Source of the DNA: an uncultured Verrucomicrobia subdivision 3 bacterium
Lineage (GTDB): Bacteria; Verrucomicrobiota; Verrucomicrobiia; Limisphaerales; UBA11358
NCBI GenBank assembly: GCA_903922735.1
Contig: CAIXUZ010000038.1
Location: forward strand, 88,809-152,808
Length of the DNA: 64,000 nucleotides
Direction: 5' to 3'
A model generated the notes under the pieces. The model did not search any database, had not been told where the DNA came from, and was given only the letters and a program-made list of their open reading frames with translations. Shown piece after piece: positions 59,964 through 64,000 of the stretch; position 1 is the stretch's first letter, and each line of letters starts with the position of its first letter. Made by a program: the position numbers and the translations under genes.

Positions 59964-60005
59964 GGTTCCTAAATCTCGCTCGCCCCACCCGTTCCCCACC
60001 CCTCC

Positions 60006-60034
60006 TGCGTTAGCGCCTCCATTGCTGGTATAAT
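60006..60034 (+). promoter_or_regulatory. Extended -10 promoter of the 60.2-kb gene pair
   Basis: TATAAT (60029-60034) is preceded by TGG, an extended -10. A weak -35 TGCGTT (60006-60011) stands 17 bp upstream. Transcription would start near 60,041 and give a leader of about 170 bases that carries the structure at 60080-60132. Confidence 0.55.
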
Positions 60035-60079
60035 TATTTGCTGCCGGGCTTCACTTGTTGAATCTCGGCATTTTCATTT

Positions 60080-60132
60080 GGAACGGGAGGGGTTGTTCAG
60101 TTGCTAAACCAACTAGCGACCCCTCCCGTTCC
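60080..60132 (+). promoter_or_regulatory. Structured 5' leader, long hairpin
   Basis: A 14-bp perfect outer stem (GGAACGGGAGGGGT at 60080-60093 with ACCCCTCCCGTTCC at 60119-60132) encloses a second small stem (AGTTG...CAACT). It lies between a predicted start near 60,041 and the ATG at 60211. It is too far from a T-tract to be a terminator; an RNA regulatory leader or a protein-binding site is more likely. Confidence 0.6.
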
Positions 60133-60210
60133 TCCGCCCCGGCTCCCTACATCAGCCGGATCGTTAGCTCTCACCTCAAAACTCAAACAACCAAAGAAAG
60201 GAAAAACACC

Positions 60211-60693
60211 ATGATCACACTCGAAGCAAACTACTCCAAGAAAATCGGCCTACCCGGTTATTCATCGCACCAGTTTAGCGTCACCCTCAAATCCGAACTC
60301 GCAGACGTATCGCAGGCGGAACAGGAAAGTGCCCGGCTCTACGACGTGCTCCAAAACAGCGTCGACAGCAACATTCAGCAAATCGGTTATCTGCCTGGGA
60401 CGAACAGCAACGGAAACGGCCACACGAATGGGAATGGCAACGGGAATGGCCATCACAAGCCCCAGGACGACAAATGGGCTTGTTCCGATAAACAGCGCGA
60501 CCTGATTCTCAAGATTACCGACGAGAACAAGCTGGATAAAGCCAAGGTCGATCAACTCGCTCAAGACCGCTTCGGCAAAGGCGTCAAAGCTCTCAACAAG
60601 CTCGAAGCGTCAGGTCTCATCGAAGAACTGCTCGAACAGACCGGGCAAAGCAAACCTCGGGGCCAACGGTTCCAGAAAGCAGGTGCCCGATGA
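60211..60693 (+). CDS. Hypothetical protein with Asn-Gly linker, partner of nuclease
   Basis: This 160-residue protein starts at the ATG preceded by AAAGAAAGG. The N-terminal domain of about 65 residues (KKIGLPGYSSHQFSVTLKSEL) is followed by a linker of Asn-Gly/His repeats (about 68-90) and a C-terminal domain with helices (KQRDLILKITDENKL... LEASGLIEELLEQ). The last 4 bp overlap the start of the PD-(D/E)XK gene, so the two proteins probably work together. The family is not recognised. Confidence 0.65.
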   Translation: MITLEANYSKKIGLPGYSSHQFSVTLKSELADVSQAEQESARLYDVLQNSVDSNIQQIGYLPGTNSNGNGHTNGNGNGNGHHKPQDDKWACSDKQRDLILKITDENKLDKAKVDQLAQDRFGKGVKALNKLEASGLIEELLEQTGQSKPRGQRFQKAGAR

Positions 60694-61289
60694 TTGCCCT
60701 GGTCGAACCGAGCGTTGGCAGCAGTGAACCGGTGCCAGTCTCAACGCTCCAAAAAACGGTCTCAGCCTCACGGTTGAACTGCTGGCTTCAATGCCGGCTC
60801 AAGTTCTTCTTCCGGTATGTGCTGAAGATCACGAAACCGAAGACCGGTGCATTGCACTATGGCAGTGTTGTGCATCTGGTCTTGCAGCAGTGGAACATGG
60901 GTCGGTGGCGCAAGCAGCCGTTTGACATCGCAAAGCTCAAGCAAGTGTTTGATGCCGGGTGGTTGGATCAAGGCCAGATTAATTGGGACGGTGAAGAGCC
61001 GGACCAAAAGACCTCGGCTTGCCGTATCTGTATCGGCCGATGGTTGCCGCGACAAAACATCATCAATTGCGGAACGAAGTTGTGCGGGACTTTGATGATT
61101 GTAGCCGCAAAGTGGACAAGTGGATTGTTTGGTCCAGTTTGTGGCTTGAGCCTTTACTTCGGCTCCCCAGCGCTGCCATCGGTCAGTGCTGGTGTTAAGT
61201 TGCTGGCGGAGTTGCGTGAGGGAAAGATTGGTTTCTCGCAAACGCCGCTCGACGCTCTCTTGGTCTTCCGCACTCGGGGTCGATTGTGA
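60690..61289 (+). pseudogene. PD-(D/E)XK (RecB/Cas4-like) nuclease gene, 3' part lost
   Basis: About 110 authentic residues remain: the first helix region SASRLNCWLQCRLKFFFRYVLKITKPKTGALHYGSVVHLVLQQWNMG is the N-terminal part of RecB/AddB-type nucleases, with the Q/H residue in GSVVH. After about codon 110 (near 61,020) the frame reads antisense to the ATPase gene and becomes meaningless, ending at 61289. The catalytic D-ExK residues are therefore missing. The cut is the same junction that ends the ATPase gene of the opposite strand. Confidence 0.7.
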
Positions 61290-62549
61290 TAGTTCCAGCC
61301 GGTTTTTTTCAAATATTGCGAGCTGCAAAGATGCACGTTGCCCTTGGGCAAATTCGCTTACGAAATATTTCCACCTCTCTAACTCCGTGAGGGCATCTTT
61401 TTCGTTCTTTTCCGCTTTGTCTCGTTCTGCCCGAACTTGAGCCACTCCGAGATTTGCTGGCAAATCGTTTGAGGAAGCATCGAGTCGGACCAGCGCGACA
61501 ACAGTTTGAGCCTGACCGAGAAGAACATTTAATTGTCCAGATCGGTTCGTCAAATCCGACGAAATGGTTGTTAAATTGCGTAACTCACGATTCAATTCGT
61601 CTATCTCGTTCTGTTCTGTGAGTAGATTTTTTTCAAAGTCTGGCTTATCCTTTTCCAGCCATTTTTTCCACACGGCAAGCGCAGCTTCATATTGTGGGAA
61701 ATAGCTCTTTACCTTGATATATTCCCCCCGCTGGGAAGCTAGTGCACGGTCAGTGGACGCGAGTCGGTCAAGAAGCACGAGTAGCACTTCACGTTGCGTG
61801 GTAATTTTCTCAGGCAGCGTCAGGTTACAGAACTCGGCGACTTCGCGAAGAAGTTCGTCCGAACGTTTCAGATGCGGTCCGGATACAGTCACTTGCTCGG
61901 CTTTAGCTCGGACCTCGAGTGTGGCAATCTTCTCAACTAGATTGGCGATAGCTGTGCGAGGGGAGTCGATCTGAGTTCTCACTCCTTTCAATCCTTCGAT
62001 GCGCCTACCGACTGGGCCGACTCCAAGTAATTCAGCGAACGCTATACTTCTCACGCGCTCTGCATCCTCTCCATCATCGAGCAACAGGGAAAGGCCGTCG
62101 GGACTGAAAAAACGGACAGCACGCAACCATTCGGCACGTGGTTCTTCTACGTTTCTTGTGCGGGATGTCTGCCCAACATAGCTGGGCGTATTTTGTTCAA
62201 GAAACTTGGCCGTGGAAATTGGCTTAGGAGTGCCACCTGAGGCAATCGGGATTTGAATTGTTTCCGGTTCAGTCCGTTCGATTTTGCAACTGACGTTTCC
62301 CCAATGGGCCATGGCGCGAACGAGAGCAAGCCGGTCTCCAGCATAACGGTTTTGGATTGTGGCCGCCGAAATAATACCCGGCTGGAGACGACGAACCCTG
62401 CCCGTCAGCAACCACTCTGCGGCATCACAGACACTAGTTTTAGCCGTTCCGTTTGCCGCCAAAAGGACGGTGATTGACGCGTTGAGAGGAACGTCTATAG
62501 AGTTTCGAATCCCTCGAAATGCCTCGATGCGCAGACTGTCAAGAAGCAT
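60768..62549 (-). pseudogene. SMC/Rad50-like AAA ATPase gene, 3' part lost
   Basis: About 510 authentic residues run from ATG 62549 to near 61,020. The N-terminus has RIEAFRGIRNSIDVPL, a Walker A that reads AANGTAKTS (two glycines of the usual GxNGxGKS are alanine), then CDAAEWLLTGR as in AAA_23 proteins. Long coiled coil follows (about 250-480: LLTEQNEIDELNRELRNL, ERDKAEKNEKDALTELERW), then a zinc hook CPLCG. The returning coiled coil, signature motif and Walker B that should follow are absent; instead the frame runs antisense through the nuclease gene to 60768. The gene overlaps the upstream one by 11 bp. Confidence 0.72.
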
Positions 62550-63156
62550 AAAAGTCCTCCCGGTCGCGCGCAGCGCGGATTGCTTCTTCAGCCACAAGTT
62601 TGTAGCTGGCACCGCTCGCTAAACGACTGTAGATATCTTCGAGAAACTTGGTGGCTGGCATTGCCATCTCGACCGGAGATACAGGCGTCTCGTATTCGGG
62701 AAGTGCCAAAACTGTAACGCGGTCTAGTCGGGCCGTCCATGAAAGGACGCTTTTATCTGTCGAAAGCGGTTCAGGCCAAATTGCGTGTCGACGGCAAATC
62801 GAACGACTTTGTTCAAAAGTGCTCAGACATTGTTTGGTTTCAATCGAAGTCGGCGCGCTTTGAATCGCAACCACAACGTAGCCATCAAGATTCCAATCTT
62901 TGGCACCAGCCTTTGCTAACGCGTCTCGCATCGCATCACACGCATAGTTCGCTGCGAAGGAAATTTGTTCGGAGCTTTCGCTCGATATCCGAACACAAAA
63001 AAGCAATGCGTATGGGGCCGCGAAAGCTGTGTAGTTTACTCCGGTCGTATTCGGAGGCGGAATCGCCGGAAAATCAACTGGATGGAAACCAACCGTGATG
63101 AGGCGTGGAATCAATTCGGAATCTAGCTGCTCCCAGTAATTTGTTGGTGGATTCAT
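62539..63156 (-). CDS. Middle protein of SMC-like operon
   Basis: This 205-residue protein is of no family I can name. It contains ALLFCVRISSESSEQISFAANYACDAM, WNLDGYVVVAIQSA and, at the end, SYKLVAEEAIRAARDREDF. It overlaps the upstream gene by 4 bp and the ATPase gene by 11 bp, so three products are made together. The layout of a small upstream protein, a middle component of about 200 residues and a coiled-coil ATPase recalls ABC-three-component systems. That is an analogy of layout, not a family match. Confidence 0.55.
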   Translation of the reverse strand: MNPPTNYWEQLDSELIPRLITVGFHPVDFPAIPPPNTTGVNYTAFAAPYALLFCVRISSESSEQISFAANYACDAMRDALAKAGAKDWNLDGYVVVAIQSAPTSIETKQCLSTFEQSRSICRRHAIWPEPLSTDKSVLSWTARLDRVTVLALPEYETPVSPVEMAMPATKFLEDIYSRLASGASYKLVAEEAIRAARDREDFYAS

Positions 63157-63761
63157 AGGACGGTGCGGTCAAAAAGGCTTTGTACGGCCAATCCAATTTT
63201 TGTCAATTGCGATCCCTCCGGAAGCTGAGTCCATTCATCGCTTGCAAGGAGTGTTTGCAGTTCGCCACTAGGCATCCAAAACAGCGGTGGCGGCGGAAGT
63301 TCGGCAATATCTTCGGGGTCCGTGGGCGGTGGGCCCTCGCTGACGTCAGTCATTGCATCAGGAGTAACACGAGAAAAAGTGGGTGCAACGCCACCGGCAC
63401 CACGCGAAACTACTACCACAACATTTTCATAGCGTCCGCTGATGGCTGCTTCTTGCACTTTCTGATATTGGTCGTTGCTCAGCTTGTCAGGTGACGACCA
63501 GATGACTACATCACGACCTGCGCGATCGAGGGTTTTTGGTCGATGAAAATGACAATGATTAATGCGCGGTTCAAAGCGATATTCTGGAGATTGTGAAATT
63601 GAGCTGGCAATCAAAAAGACTTCATCTAACGCACTTTGGAGCGCGACATTCTTGCCTGCGTCATCCAATTGGTATGCAAAATTGCTGTCTAGTCCGCACC
63701 CGGTTAGAGCGTCAGGCCAAATCGCCCTCGCGCTGCTGGTAGGTTTGAGAGAAAGCTGCAT
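63153..63761 (-). CDS. First protein of SMC-like operon
   Basis: This 202-residue protein starts at ATG 63761 (MQLSLKPTSSARAIW). The frame is open to 63923, but the added residues are low-quality and not protein-like. Visible segments are YRFEPRINHCHFHRPKTLDRAGRDVVIWSSPDKLS, VVVVVSRGAGGVAP, and a Pro-rich stretch (GPPPTDPEDIAELPPPP) before a C-terminal helical part. It overlaps the next gene by 4 bp. No family is recognised. Confidence 0.5.
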   Translation of the reverse strand: MQLSLKPTSSARAIWPDALTGCGLDSNFAYQLDDAGKNVALQSALDEVFLIASSISQSPEYRFEPRINHCHFHRPKTLDRAGRDVVIWSSPDKLSNDQYQKVQEAAISGRYENVVVVVSRGAGGVAPTFSRVTPDAMTDVSEGPPPTDPEDIAELPPPPLFWMPSGELQTLLASDEWTQLPEGSQLTKIGLAVQSLFDRTVL

Positions 63762-64000
63762 CCTAGCATAGCCAGTGTTTCTATTGCAGCGGTGGTTTGA
63801 AAGGTAGTGCTGCTCATGTTGACCACTTCGTTCCTTGGTCCCGCTATCCTGTTGACCTTGGCCATAATTTTGTTCTCGCTCATCAAACTTGCAATAACAG
63901 CAAATCCGATAGGCTAGCCTCAACTGAACATTTGGAGCGCTGGGTAAATTTTATTGAAGTGAACGGGAAAGCGCTGACCGCTGAATTTAACCGCAAAAAA

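Noticed and set aside
38600..61040. A shared recombination site at all three junctions, because AGACC occurs within a few bases of each.
   Set aside because: The word is not at the same distance or orientation relative to the breakpoints, and only TCT/AGA is shared by the two inversion ends. Five bases are easily due to chance.
1..64000. CRISPR arrays, rRNA genes and insertion-sequence transposases.
   Set aside because: None were seen: no regularly spaced repeat array, no rRNA sequence and no transposase-like protein in any frame.

Overview
The window fits a chromosome segment of a verrucomicrobium, most likely near the Limisphaerales/Pedosphaera group (subdivision 3). The reasons are protein-level resemblance, secreted proteins with FG-GAP, calcium-repeat and RHS architecture, a nuo operon with unfused nuoC and nuoD, weak or absent Shine-Dalgarno sites, and a small Ala/Lys-rich histone-like protein. 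This placement is inference and was not tested against a database.

The left part (1-28 kb) is core genome. It holds two tandem thymidylate-kinase-like genes, a class I DAHP synthase and a FadL-type outer-membrane channel. Next come four genes whose order and domains match the Ralstonia phcBSRQ quorum-sensing operon: a PhcB-like methyltransferase, a membrane sensor kinase, a receiver/kinase hybrid, and a receiver/GAF/kinase protein. They are followed by a ferredoxin, pyruvate kinase, a GT39-type glycosyltransferase and a 13-gene nuoBCDEFGHIJKLMN operon without nuoA. That operon carries a tRNA-Gln gene on the opposite strand between nuoE and nuoF, and a repeat element between nuoK and nuoL.

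From 28.3 to 35.9 kb lies a polysaccharide-degradation cluster: a KdgK-like kinase, a GH88 unsaturated glucuronyl hydrolase, a Tat-exported putative barrel protein, a heparinase II/III-type lyase, a GH16 enzyme and a possible DUF3472 protein. The GH88 and lyase suggest a uronic-acid-containing polysaccharide, whose unsaturated uronate product could reach KDG and the kinase.

From about 36 to 47.3 kb is an AT-richer mobile element of plasmid or phage type. It has short iteron-like repeats, an Xis/AlpA-like protein, two RepA-like ATPases, a CHC2/Toprim primase, small accessory genes and a reverse transcriptase. Its centre is inverted: about 5.5 kb (38,612-44,120) is flipped with breakpoints inside two genes. 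Flipping it back on paper restores both reading frames exactly across a shared 3-bp TCT/AGA and gives one co-directional replication operon that includes the reverse transcriptase.

From 48 to 57 kb is a secreted-protein locus. It ends in a 2006-aa RHS protein with an ADP-ribosyltransferase-like C-terminus and an overlapping zinc-ribbon gene as candidate immunity gene. From 57 to 64 kb are an XRE regulator with two matching palindromic operators flanking a Sel1/trypsin-like lipoprotein gene, small secreted proteins, a structured leader before a gene pair ending in a PD-(D/E)XK nuclease, and a three-gene SMC/Rad50-like ATPase operon. The nuclease and ATPase genes are both cut at one junction near 61,020. 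It has the same topology (two 5' halves facing each other) as the left end of the 5.5-kb inversion, which predicts a second inversion whose other end lies outside the window.
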